A stretch of DNA of 64,000 bases, taken from Agaricus subrufescens. Taxonomy: Eukaryota > Basidiomycota > Agaricomycetes > Agaricales > Agaricaceae. The stretch is from contig JAQOTE010000022.1 in NCBI GenBank assembly GCA_029945375.1, positions 62,001 to 126,000 of the forward strand, read 5' to 3'. Made by a program: the position numbers and the translations under genes. Of the stretch, positions 11,042-21,811 are shown piece by piece; position 1 is the first letter of the stretch, and each line of letters starts with the position of its first letter. Below the pieces are notes generated by a model that was given only the letters and a program-made list of their open reading frames with translations, was not told where the DNA came from and did not search any database.

Positions 11042-11349
11042 TGTGTTTGTGCAGCTGTTGTCCAAGTATTTGTCATGATAATTCATACATTGTCCTGGTA
11101 CTGTTCATGTATTATTCAGGCTAAGATAATATGCTTTCCAGCTCTTATTCAGGCATTCTTAAGGCTGTGTACAGCCATTGTTTGAGCACAGTCAGGCAAA
11201 CACCAGTCAATTAAACTATTGAGATATCGTAGAACATTAAACTATAGAATCCTTGCCACCCCCAGCACTTCGAGTCACCTTCCTTGTAGTACCACGCTAT
11301 ATAAACACCATTGAGTTCTTTTCCATAGATCAGAATTTAAAATACATAC

Positions 11350-14231
11350 CTTTGCAATGATCAATGCAATATCAACCTCTGTCGGCCGTTTCTCATTGGA
11401 TTCACATAAGACAGCTTTAACATAGTCTAAGGATTGAATTAGTGACACGAAGAAAATACGTATTTAGTCTTACCTTCTTTCTTGGGCTTTGAAACAGAAA
11501 CTTGTATACACCACACCTTGACGAGTTCCTTCAGCTCATCCAATTTGAGACTCTGAACGTGAGTGAGTGATTATTCAAGTCCTTGTGTCGGGGAAAACTT
11601 ACCTGAACACATTTTTGTGAAAGGCTTTGAGATGCAGGAGCGGGTAATGTTGGGGCAGGAGAGAGTGGCATGGAAGGAATTGATGGAGGAGAGGATGGAG
11701 GCGGAAGTGATGGAGGGGGTGCGGATACAACAGAGGGTAGTATAGGTGAAGGCGACGCAAGCGATGATGACATGACGGAGAACTTTGCAGCGGGAACCTT
11801 CAGGGTCATCCGAGAATCCATAGCGGGATGCTCAGCCTGAAAATACATTTAATGAATGGGGTAAGCATTCCACGGGTCAAAGACTCACCTTGTATGCAGT
11901 CCAGAGTTTCCAAAGAGTTTCAATCGTTTGATCGAGGTAGCAATCAGCAAGAAAGGACATAGCTACCTTCCTCTGGTTGACGAGACATATTTCTCGGGCC
12001 ACCTTACAAGTCTTAACCAAAACGGATATAAGGTGGCAAGCAAAGTCTACACTCCCTACAACAGACCAGGAGGTGAGCATGGGTGAAGAAAGGGATAGCT
12101 GACGGTGACCCCATTGCTCAAAATTGTCATCTTCATCAAGTGTTGGATCGTTAGGATCCGCCGCATCAACCCCCTCGAGCCACTTTGCAAGTTCATCAGA
12201 TGTGTTTCCAACAGAGAAATTGGGTGCTGATTTGAAAGCTTCAAACAGCGCATCCAAATCTTTGATCCACGGAAACTCTTGAGAGAGGAGTTCTGTCGGT
12301 GAGAATTAGTATTCGTAACGATATGGAGCACTTTGACTTACCGTTGAGTTCTTTTGCTAGACATGTAAAGACAATGAGCAAGTATGGTGGTCAAGATACT
12401 AAAACCTCACCAGTCGAAGGAACAACAATTCTAGAGGCGTCAACTCGCTTTGCAGAGCCCAAGGGTGCAATGGTAGATGATGACGTGACAACAAACTTTG
12501 ATGGTAATGGGAAAGGAGATGGTGGTGTGAGAGTAGACGACGACATGAGAATAGATGGCAGAGGGAGAGTAGACGGTGGTGCAGCATTGGAAGGCGTTGG
12601 GGCAGTTGAAGGTGGTATAGTGGTGGAGACTGAAACGGGTTCACCCTCTGGTGAGTGGAATTCTCCATCGAGGAGTGCAAGTCCTAGTAGAATGTCAGCA
12701 TGCTTATTTAACTAGAATTCCACACGTACCCTTTTTCCTTTTCTTTTTTGCCAGCTTTGAGACGACAGGTGCTGGTGGCGGATCAGACTGCTCCTTCTCG
12801 AGAGCAGGCTGAGTGGCTGGAACGGTGACGACGGGGGGGGGACTCATGCTGAATATTCGAAGCAGTAGTGATGGAGCGGGGCCGTTTTTTCAACGTCGTT
12901 GCTGGTGCACCAGCATCTGGAGGCTCTAATGGTGGGTCACACTCTGACCCTTTTGATTCCTCCCGAGATCGATCGCTATCAAGCCGTACTTGAATAACGT
13001 ATCGATATATCTCTTCAGCCTTCCAGTGGTAAGCACAGTAGGCCACCACAGGATGTACACGTTCAAGGTGCTGGATGGCTGCCTTCCACTCCTCTGGGCA
13101 AAATTTCTTCCACCATAGTCCAGTCCGGTGCACTGGAGCACGGGGCGGGACAGGAAGAGGGGATAGGGAGGAGAGAAAGTGAATGTGCGCTGTATTTTTT
13201 ATCGCCTCGACGTTACGAAATGGGGTGCCATCTTTGTTGCAAATTGCGGCACTGAGAATGATTCGGTTGTTCTTATATGCATCCACGTCCTGATGGCACT
13301 CATTCATCGTCCACAAAACGTTGGGAGAGAAATCAGGGGGGCATTCGGCAGGGTAGTTGGTGGGAAAATGAACAGGGCCTGAAGGGAGAAGGTGTTCCCC
13401 ATTGCTGTCACGTTGAGAAGCAGAGTCACTGGGATCTACTGAATCCTCAGAAGATCGTTTTGTTAAAAGAGTTGCACTAGAGTGATATCAGAAAACGTAC
13501 ATGAACTAAAATAGAGAACTTACGGGGAAGGGAATCGTTGGTCCAGGTGCAGTCTATTGCCCTCCATCAATCGGACCTGCATTTGAAGGTCTGCTAGTTC
13601 TCGTTTGACGTTGGCCAATGTAACTTCGAGCGACGCTTTTTCAGATGAGAGGGCCGCCATCTCCGACAAGAGGGTGGCCTTCTCTGACGAGAGTGTAGCC
13701 TTCGTGTTGAGGAGCGCAATGTTTTTGATGAAGAGCTGGTATACTTCGGCATTGCGTAGCATGGTCTGGAGGGGGAGGCTCATGATGGTGGCCTCCAAGT
13801 TTGAATGAAGCGTACTGCCCGCGACGGTCTGCGGAGCCATGGCAACGCCTCCTACAGCACTCTGCCCAGCCATAGCGATGTTTCCAACGACATTGTGCGG
13901 CGCCATCACAATGTTTCCGGCTACGACACTTTGCGGAGCTAGGACTGTGCTCCCCATGCGGCTTGGTGTTATGTTGATACTGCTGATTGTGGGGAAATGG
14001 GAATGGGATGTGCCGGCAGAGGGAGAGAGAAAGATAAAGTGGTCTTCAGATGGGCGGGCATGTCCGCTACCAGTAGAGGTCTCGAGGAAGAGTTGGGGCC
14101 CCTTGCGCGGGGTTGCCAACACCACAGTGCCCGCATCAAAGCCTTCTGCAGAGTTGGCTGTAGACAATGATACTTAGTAGTAAGGCAATCATAAGTTCAA
14201 TGAACTTACCATTGAATTTTGACATGGGCAT
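11350..14231 (-). CDS. Companion protein of the DNA transposon, unknown family (about 8-9 exons)
   Basis: Transcription starts at 14231, divergent from the transposase. Exon 1 is 22 nt (MPMSKFN, 14231-14210), exon 2 is 14157-13524 and exon 3 starts at 13476; several further exons reach at least 11350, giving roughly 800 codons. The protein has a variable Ser/Pro N-terminus and a heptad-like segment (ALLNTKATLSSEKATLLSEM...). A conserved-looking middle follows (FPTNYPAEC, WWKKFCPEEWKAAIQHLE, YCAYHWKAEEIYRYVIQ), then a basic stretch (KLAKKKRKK), Pro/Ser linkers and a helical domain (LLSQEFPWIKDLDALFEAF, NFEQWGHRQL, LWKLWTAYK). An extra C in a nine-C run at 12833-12841 breaks the frame inside exon 3. 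The later exons read coherently with their own splice phases, so it may be a recent mutation or a base-call error. I do not recognise a named domain. By position it could serve as a DNA-binding partner of the transposase. Confidence 0.6.
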
Positions 14232-14402
14232 GTCAAATGCCAGCTAAGTGCCAGACGAAAGAACGAGGGATGCACATGCAACAAATTCAACATGATTATA
14301 TAATCATTGATTGATCGTCGACTTTGATATCGTGATAGAAACACGATAAACAATAGAACAAGCGCGGCATCCTCACACGCTGTTCCTTCCCAAACCACCA
14401 CC
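14232..14402. promoter_or_regulatory. Divergent promoter region between companion gene and transposase
   Basis: Only 171 bp separate the two divergent start codons, so both promoters must lie here or overlap the genes. It contains AT-rich stretches (for example ATTATATAATCATTGATTG near 14292). No element is clearly assignable. Confidence 0.45.
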
Positions 14403-15026
14403 ATGATCCACTGTTACTGCACTAAATGCGAAGGAAGGAAGAAATTCCGGCCCAGAACGGTCCAAAAGCACTTGAAGAAAGATGAGGACTACTTGAAGCA
14501 TTCAATAGACCCACAAGACACCGAATTTGTGCAGAGCGCGATCGAGAAGATGTTACGGTCGTTGAATTCAGAGCTAGCAGAAGAGAATTCCCCCCAGGAA
14601 ACCCCCCTGTCCGCCACCTCTACTTCTGAACTCACCATGAGTACCCAGAATCTTGGCTATTACCCCAGTCCACCTCCTGCTCTCATATCTCCGACCCTCG
14701 ACGATGCTGGTTCATCTCTCGAGTTTACGGCCCATGGAAATTTTGACGATACTCATACTCCTCTCGAACTAAAGAGCCCGGGTGCTCCAGACAACTCTGA
14801 CTCACATTCCCAAATTCTTGACTCTATATCCGAGGCTGATACTTGGGGTGAAGATGATAGCTCCGAGGACTCGAAAAGCATGAGCGAAGGTGGCTCCAGT
14901 GTACACTCTGAGGTATCTGATGATGAGGATGAAATGGAAGTAGATTCGTCCTCAGACTCGGATGAATCTATGGATGCGGAAGATATTCCGCAGCTCATCA
15001 AACTTCGAAAAGATCTATATCCTTAA
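14403..15026 (+). CDS. Tnp2-type transposase, N-terminal part
   Basis: This 207-codon frame begins with a Cys-rich start (MIHCYCTKCEGRKKFRPRTV), the small zinc-binding head seen at the N-terminus of fungal Tnp2 transposases. A long acidic, Ser-rich, disordered stretch follows (DDEDEMEVDSSSDSDESMD). The frame stops at 15026. The Tnp2 core continues 35 bp later in another frame that is open across this point (LNQPAAQFTILPVM), so a single-base change near 15015-15024 probably split one gene. From memory of the family, a Cys-rich region normally sits between head and core; it is missing here, which suggests an internal deletion. Confidence 0.65.
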   Translation: MIHCYCTKCEGRKKFRPRTVQKHLKKDEDYLKHSIDPQDTEFVQSAIEKMLRSLNSELAEENSPQETPLSATSTSELTMSTQNLGYYPSPPPALISPTLDDAGSSLEFTAHGNFDDTHTPLELKSPGAPDNSDSHSQILDSISEADTWGEDDSSEDSKSMSEGGSSVHSEVSDDEDEMEVDSSSDSDESMDAEDIPQLIKLRKDLYP

Positions 15027-15061
15027 ACCAACCAGCTGCTCAATTTACTATTCTCCCTGTT

Positions 15062-17197
15062 ATGACTACTATCTGGGCAATGTTTGCAAATGTCGAGACT
15101 GCAAATTTACTCCGTCACCGTGATCGTTGCTTGAAAGAGGCCCTTTCTTTGGTTGCTGCAGCCAAAGATGTCCCTCTCTCAGATTTTCCTACAGGAACCA
15201 TTCACCGGCATCATTATGAAAACATGGATTTGTTTCAGGATCCTCGTGATGTTGCATTTGCTCTTTCAACTGATGGAGCTCAGTTGACCATGAAAAAGCA
15301 ATCAAACACTTGGGTTCTCATTCTCATTCTGCTAAACCTTCCCCCCAAAATCCGATATCAATCAAATAATGTCATCATTGTGTTGGCAACACCTGGCCCC
15401 AACTCCCCAGGCAATATTGAATCATTTTTATATCCTCTTTTCAAAGAGATGATGCAGGCTAGTGAAGGACTGTGGATCTGGGATGCTATTGAGTCTTCTT
15501 ATTTTGTCTTACGAGCATGGATTGTCATGGCCCTTGGTGACATGCTGGGATCAGCCAAACTGAATGGAATGGCTGGCCATTCAGCTGTCTTTGGTGATTG
15601 GTTCAGCATCACTCAAGCTGCATACTCAAGCACTGAATCTGGAGCAAAAGCACAGTACTATCCATTAAACCCTCCACAAAACGACATCTATAATCCCACT
15701 CGACCACTCTATCAAGATGGAAAAATTACCCTCCGCACAGAGCATGGCTATTGGGATACTATTTCTTCACTTCTCAATCCATCGAATTCAAAAGCTACCA
15801 TCATGGAAATCACAAAATCAACTGGAGTATCCAAGATGCCACTATGTGCAGCCAGCCAGGCATTTATTCACCCCAGTTTCTTTCCTCTTGATCCTTTCCA
15901 TCTTTTTATGGAAAATGATGCTCCATTCCTATGGGACTTGTGGACTAGCACTGCATTTAGCAGAGCCAATGAACAAATCCATATGGATGCTCAAATGACT
16001 CGAAAACTTGGCCAATGTGTTGTATTGGCTATGGCAACTCTACCTCCATCTTTCTGTGGTGCTATTCATGATCCAGCTTTGAAACGAAACAGCCAGTACA
16101 AGATGTATGAGTGGATGGGTCTTACTCTCTGGTATATGGTTCCCATCTGTCTGGAGATGGAGTTCAACTATTCTGTGGTTGAACACTACTCGGAGTTCAT
16201 AGAAATTGTGACATTTGCTATGTCTCTCAACCCACGTACTGAAAGGGACCTTGGGCCACTTCAAAGGAAGATAGTCAACTTTTTGCTACAGTTTGAGCAG
16301 CTCTACATTGACAATGATCCAGAGAAAATCAACCGAGCACGTTTATGCATATTTCAACTTATCCACATTCCTATTCATATCAAATGGAATGGATCTGTCT
16401 GGGTGGGCTCACAAGCTACAGTGGAAAGAACAATTGGGGAGCTGGGTCATAAAATCAGGTCAAAAAAGGAACCATTTGCCAATCTCAGCAATATCATTGT
16501 GGACAAAGAGCGTGTTCACATCCTGGGGCTACTATATCCAGATCTGGCATCCCATAAACCCCTACTTCCTCCCAAACTTCACCTCTTATCAAAGTTTCCT
16601 CTCAAACTGCTTGATCATGCTAGCTACAATGTTGTAGTAGAGCATGTGTCAAAGGTTTTGGGATTTTTGGTCACCACTCCAGATTCTATGGTTTTGTATG
16701 GCAAATTACAACTTAAAAATGGGCGTACTTTGCGAAGTAGGATATATGAAACACAGGGCAAGTTGTCCAAAAGGAACTATCGCTGGTTTGAGGTAAGCAA
16801 TCTCTGTTGTAAATTTTGATATATCTAAAACTATATGACTTAGGCTTTTCCAACAAATGTAACTACTGGGCAACAAGATATAACCTCTGGTGCAGAGGCA
16901 CAAGTATATGGAGAGGTAATAATGTTTGTTGAAGCCCAATTTGGAGAACAGTGCATTCAAATGGTGGTATACAATTGGCTCACAGAGGTTTGTAAGAAGC
17001 TATGTACTCTTTGGGGAAAATGGCATAGTAGTCAGGTTGAAATTGCTTCAATAGAGGCAACTACTGACATAGTAGGTATCTGGGAATCAGAGTTCTCAGA
17101 TTGGGTTTATATCTTGCGCAAGCATCCTGGAGTAGAGCTTTTGCAATTGGAAGAGAGAGGACAAGTAATTGCAGAGTCAGTAGATAAAGATGATTAG
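15062..17197 (+). CDS. Tnp2-type (Transposase_21) transposase core
   Basis: Two exons: 15062-16792 and 16844-17197, with a 51-nt intron (GTAAGC...CTTAG), giving about 695 codons. Family signatures in order are LSTDGAQL, LILLNLPPKIRYQSN, ATPGPNSPGNIESFLYPL, FVLRAWIVMALGDMLGSAKLNGMAGH and YYPLNPPQND, followed by a long helical region. Tnp2 enzymes cut and join transposon ends in the CACTA/EnSpm group. The Cys pair that as I recall follows the GHSG-type motif is replaced by GDWFS, so catalysis or zinc binding may be altered. The reading frame itself is long and free of stops, so decay is limited. The 15062 ATG is only the first Met of this frame; translation probably began in the upstream part. 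Confidence 0.82.
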
Positions 17198-17214
17198 AAA
17201 ATAGCCTCTTGTTA

Positions 17215-17616
17215 TTGACTGAGTAATGAACTGTATTATAATGTAGTGTGTTTTCTGTCTTCAATGTCTATTGTGTCTTGGATCTGTGACATGTTTTCTG
17301 TCTTCAATGTCTATTCCATCTTGGGTGTGTGATGTGTTTCCCATCTCTAATGTCTATTCCATCTGGGCTGTGTGAGGTTTTTTCTATCTTCAATGTCCAT
17401 TGTGTCTTATGTGTTTTCTGTCTCCAATATCTACTCTATCTTGGCTGTGTGGTGTATTTTACATCTATAATGTCTATTCTGTGTTGGCTGTGTAATGTAT
17501 TTTCCACCTCCAGGAATGGACATTGGAGACAGAAATAGACATTGCAGATGGGAAAATACATCACACAGCTAAGATGGAATAGACATTGGAGAGAGAAAAC
17601 ACATCACATAGCCAAG
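17215..17616. repeat. Minisatellite of about 45-bp units in inverted halves
   Basis: Imperfect units containing TTTTCTGTCTTCAATGTCTATTCCATCTTGG run forward from about 17215 to 17513. From about 17515 to 17616 they continue in reverse complement (GGAATAGACATTGGAGACAG), making a large potential hairpin. Two to three more reverse units lie at 21693-21811. Units vary too much in length and sequence for a CRISPR array. Confidence 0.8.
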
Positions 17617-18008
17617 TGTTAAGACTACAACTGCAGAGTCAGAACTAGGCAGTTCCAATTGAGGGATAGGCATTGGCCTCAGCAATGTAAAGGCGCACTG
17701 TGCCCTCCAGTGGGTTCTGGATGCCTAGAGAGTGAAAGCAGAATAGGATGCAAGTTGTGGAATGCTTAGTGGAATGATAGGAATTGAGAGGAAATAAAAT
17801 CTAAGTTGATTTCAGACTAAAGAATAGTTACAGGAATGAGAAACTTATATACGAAGGTATACAGGAGTAGAGTACAGAGAAGAAATAGTTCTGGATAATA
17901 GAAATAGGAAATCAGAATAGAAATATAGATGTTGCATTTCAATAGGATTGAGTACTGATCCAGATACTGTTGCATTGGCCATTGAAAAGTTATGGCCCAT
18001 GTTGTGAT
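17617..18008 (-). repeat. Truncated, CpG-depleted Ty3 LTR relic
   Basis: It begins TGTTAAGACTAC and follows the Ty3 LTR of copies 1 and 2 for about 390 bp, ending near 18008. Nearly every CG in the intact LTR (for example ACGACCGCAG at 47710-47719) is TG or CA here (ACAACTGCAG); only isolated CGs such as in GGCGCAC and TACGAAGG survive. This pattern is expected from long-term deamination of methylated cytosine. It interrupts the minisatellite region inside the DNA transposon. Confidence 0.9.
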
Positions 18009-18257
18009 CCCACTCCTCATTAGCTAACAACATTCAAACCCTAATCCCTAATCCAGGATCCCTTGAGACTCATCCTCCACTGATCAATCCATCAATAAGA
18101 TGTCCTCAATTAGACCAAATTTCTATCTTGCCTTCAGTTGCTTCAAGATTATCAACACTGCCACCTGATCCAGAGTCTCGACTGATAATTCTGATGATAT
18201 GGCCTGTGCCATTTCACGTGTAGAAAATGTGCTAGCTAGTATTTACAAGGGTATAAC
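18009..18257. repeat. Unclassified repeat, copy 1
   Basis: Positions 18013-18200 match 20440-20618 in direct orientation, sharing GATAAGATGTCCTCAATTAGAC and the neighbouring TTGCTTC/GGAGATTATCA region. No coding capacity is seen. Copy 2 retains more CpG sites than this copy. A TGTTACGACC motif at 18258 resembles an LTR start, but I could not define its end. Confidence 0.65.
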
Positions 18258-19625
18258 TGTTACGACCTTATAGCAATTAGCTCAGGTTGCAACTTAAGGC
18301 AAAGTCTTGAGAGTGATAAGGGAATAGAGCGAGTTGGTAAAGTGTAAAGAATACAGAGTATTACTACGCTACTTATAGACGAGTTGACTACCTAATAATA
18401 GAAGGGGAAAGCGGGCTGAGTAAGTATGCCCAAGGTGTCTGACTAACGATGGGAACAGTGCTGAGTAAACATGGGAGTAAGTGTACAAATAAGGAAAGGG
18501 TGACATATGGTCCTGGGTCAGGGGACGATAACGGAAATAGATTGTAACAATAACACCCACTAGCTAAGGTACAGGGCCAGAGCATAACCATCTCTCGACA
18601 CCTCAATAGTATATCTCGCAGTCTAGTAAACTCGCCTTGACTCTTATATGGGAAAACTGTACCATGTAAGGTAAATATAGTCACTAGCTATCAGGAATGA
18701 TCCAAGTAGAGGCATGAGACTGGGGAGTATCAGCTAGTTAGGCCGAAATATGGCTGTGATGCTCTAGCTACCTAGACAAACCGTCAATTTATGCTTAGCT
18801 AAGCTATGGATCACCCATCCAGAGATATACCCTTCAAAGCAGTTGGTCTGCAGAAGGCATCAGCTCAGACAGGGTATGGCTATCATGCAAACTAGTGAGT
18901 TGAAATCCCATCAGACTATCGTGGACCCACTAGCTAGCCAGACATATCACCGATTCAGATTCTCATCACATATCAACAATGAATCTGAGCAGGTAGAATG
19001 TTCAGCCAAGCAGCCTTTGACATTCTGAAACCTTATGATGTACCCATGTGGAGTCCAGGGGTAGCACCATGATGACTAGCTACCATTGTTAGATGGAAGG
19101 GGTAAGGTGCTAAGCAACATCAATACAGCACCTGCTCTGACCATGATTATTGGTGCAGATATGACCTATCCATACCCTCAGCCCAGTCCATATGATACCC
19201 TTAGTAATAGTAGAACTACTTTGTTAATATTTGTATGCATAATGTGAATATAAAAACCCTCTAGCTAGCATCAAGAAAGGCAGGCAATCTCCTGCCCACA
19301 TCTAGCTTTGAGGATCGTGATTTGTAAAGTAGCAATCTAATAAGCCACTAGCTTGCAAGAGTGCTTCTAGAAAAACTCAGACTAGTTCAGCAGTTCACAT
19401 CATAGATGTTATCCATTCAGAGAATTCACTAAGTTGCCAGTGATACAATAGTTTAAGAGACTAGCTAGGCTATCATCACACACTTATATCCAGTAGAGGT
19501 GTAAGTTGGTGCTAGCTTGAGTTGTAATTGCGGAGTTGGTGGTTAACTGGCAAGTTATACTATTGCAGCTCTTCATTAAATGTCATTGGTGGGACTTAGC
19601 TTGGCTACAATGCAGTAGCTAGAGT
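18230..19625. repeat. CTAGCT-rich, CpG-poor non-coding region
   Basis: The hexamer CTAGCT occurs about 11 times here (for example near 18232, 18559, 18763, 18931, 19076, 19261, 19461 and 19511), often extended to CTAGCTAG. By chance less than one would be expected per strand. No gene, stable reading frame or tandem structure explains it. It may be a subterminal or internal motif array of an old element. Confidence 0.55.
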
Positions 19626-19664
19626 TCAAAGTTCACATTGAAGAGACTAGATTGGTGTGAATGT

Positions 19665-19702
19665 GGACAAAAAAATATAAAAAATATAAAAAATATAAAA
19701 TC
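19665..19702. repeat. A/T-rich short tandem repeat
   Basis: Three to four imperfect copies of a 10-bp AAAAAATATA unit. From here to 20230 there is no gene; the sequence is anonymous repeat debris with more CpG sites around 19900-20110. Confidence 0.7.
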
Positions 19703-20230
19703 AAATGTGAATGCAACCCTTTGAATTACACTGAGTCTCAAGTGCAGTTCGTGGGGAGAATAAATCAGAAAGAAAGTGAAAGTAAGCATCTCGATTAAGT
19801 ATTAAATGAAAATAGGGGTAGAATAGAAATGTGAAACAAGTCTCAACTGAATAGAGACCTCTTCCAGACCTGTGCCGTTTTGATTAGAACCTTCATCGAT
19901 GGCTAAGCTCGCAAACAACTGTCCTCAATAGGATGGGTTAGACACCTATCTAGGAGGGGTAGCGAGTCCGCCCTAGTGATGCCTCAACAAACTTGGAGAG
20001 CCTTGACCTGCCTTCGCGCTTCGAGACAGACTGCAAGACAAGTCGAGCTAGCACCAAATGCTATCGCGATCCTATTAGACCAGTGAAGATACTCTCTCGA
20101 GCAGAACACAAGTCCTTCCGAGTTGAGAAAGAACTTTAAGAAATGCTTAGAACACTGCGAAGTTTAACCAAACTTGATTTCACTCGCACAGCGCTTGGGC
20201 AAAGATTTGATGCCAAACCTTGTCCTCGAC

Positions 20231-20282
20231 TGGCAACTATATACAATACACAACAATGGCAACTATATACAATACACAACAA
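20231..20282. repeat. Perfect 26-bp tandem duplication
   Basis: The unit TGGCAACTATATACAATACA plus six bases occurs twice without mismatch (20231-20256 and 20257-20282), so the duplication is recent. From 20283 to 20439 nothing else is seen. Confidence 0.9.
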
Positions 20283-20439
20283 AAAACTGAGACAAAATAA
20301 ACAAATATGAAACAAATAACCAAGTCCGTATCCAGTGCTGAATGGGTCTAGTCTCCTTGACTCATCTTTCTCCACCAATCAACAGTCTCGACTATTCAGT
20401 CTCCTCGACCGAACATCGCACTTGTCCAATCTCCTGCTC

Positions 20440-20618
20440 CTCATTGGCTAACGGGCTTCTAACCCTAGACCCTAGTCTAGAAACTCTTGAGGCACATCCC
20501 CCACTGATTAACCCATTGATAAGATGTCCTCAATTAGACTAAGCTTCTATCTCGCCTTTAGTTGCTTGGAGATTATCATTACTACTGCCTGATATAGAGT
20601 CTCGACCGACAATTCCAA
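20440..20618. repeat. Unclassified repeat, copy 2
   Basis: Direct repeat partner of 18013-18200, about 80% alike by eye. No coding capacity is seen. Confidence 0.65.
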
Positions 20619-21052
20619 CAGTCTCAATTCAGATTTATTCAGTCTTGACATGTGTGAGTCGTCTACTTCCTAGCCCTTTCCTTATTAGGCAGGTAGTAGT
20701 TATAGATTCAGTTTAGCATAAGGTCTGCTGAAGGAACCGCGTTCCGCTAAGTCCTCGAGCCATCCCATAGCCCACCTCAATGATTATTCCCAACAAAGTC
20801 TCCCTAGACTCAGTCTTGAGACTTCCATTTTAAAGTCCTCAAACGCGATTATATTTCCCCTAGCAGTACAGTTTTCCTGCTAGGAATCGCGGATGCAATC
20901 TGGACTGTTCCATAGGTCAACCTCTCTTCACACATGTCCTCGACTGAGCTTATCTCTAACTGGGTGACCAATTGTTCATTCTTGAACTTAATATGTACAC
21001 CTAGCCACATTAAACGTATATTTTCATGCGTAAAATGGCTGGGGCCGTAACA
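20619..21052. repeat. Direct repeat, copy 1 (434 bp)
   Basis: It matches 21261-21692 along its length and ends TGGGGCCGTAACA, compared with TGGGGCCATAACA in the partner. The two are separated by 208 bp. On the reverse strand it would start TGTTACGGCCCC, like an LTR, but the other end lacks a matching CA terminus. It may be a solo-LTR pair or a tandem duplicate. No gene is present. Confidence 0.7.
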
Positions 21053-21260
21053 ACGTAGCCCTTCAGCCTGTTTGTAGCTAGAACAGTTTGAAGATTCTTC
21101 AATTTGGAATTCATTCTTTATTAACCTTTTAACTTTGAAATAACCTTTTCTCTCAAATATCTCCCCACAAATTTGCATTTACAAGTACTAGTTAGCAGAG
21201 TGTTGTGTAGTTTATAAACTAGCTACACCTTAAACATTCCATTTACTGCCTCTACACTGA

Positions 21261-21692
21261 CAGTCTTGCTTCAGTTCATTCAGTCTCAACATGTGGGAGC
21301 CGTCTACTTCCTAGCCTTTCCTGATTAGGCAAGTAGTAGTTGTAGAATAAGTCTAGCATAAGGTCTGCTAAAGGAACTGCAGTCTGCTAAGTCCTCAAGC
21401 CATCCCATAGCCAGTCTTGATGATAATTCCCAATAAAGTCCCCCTAGACTCAGCCTTGAGACTTCCATTTTAAAGTCATCAAACACAATTATATTTCCCC
21501 CAACAGTACATTTTTCCTGTTAGGAATTGCAGATTCCATCTCGACTGATCCCTAGTTTGCCCTGTCCTCACACATGTCCTTGACTGACCTCATTACCAAC
21601 AGGGTGACCGATTGCTCATTCTTGAGCCTAATATGTACACCTAACTGCTTCAAACATATATTTTCACACATAAAATGGCTGGGGCCATAACA
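21261..21692. repeat. Direct repeat, copy 2 (432 bp)
   Basis: Partner of 20619-21052. Many differences are CG in copy 1 against TG or CA here, so this copy has lost more CpG sites. The 208-bp spacer 21053-21260 shows no gene. Confidence 0.7.
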
Positions 21693-21811
21693 ACAGAAAA
21701 CACATTGCACACCCAAGATGGAATAGACATTGGAGACAGAAAACAAGTCACACACCCAAGACAGAATAGACATTAGAGACAGAAAACACATCACATAGCC
21801 AAGACAAAATA
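21693..21811. repeat. Second block of the 45-bp minisatellite
   Basis: Units such as GGAATAGACATTGGAGACAG repeat here in the orientation opposite to most of 17215-17513. From 21812 to 22373 I see no gene; the interval is the right subterminal zone of the DNA transposon. Confidence 0.75.

Noticed and set aside
14403..17197. KDZ-type (Kyakuja-Dileera-Zisupton) transposase, considered because of the 7-8 bp target duplication
   Set aside because: The motifs STDGAQL, LNLPPKIRYQSN and PGPNSPGNIESFLYPL are those of Tnp2/Transposase_21, not KDZ.
17215..17616. Possible CRISPR-like repeat array
   Set aside because: The repeats are imperfect, of variable length and partly inverted, and the sequence is eukaryotic. 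It is a minisatellite.
18258..18800. Second Ty3-type solo LTR starting TGTTACGACC
   Set aside because: Only the start resembles an LTR. No matching end, partner copy or target duplication could be found by eye.
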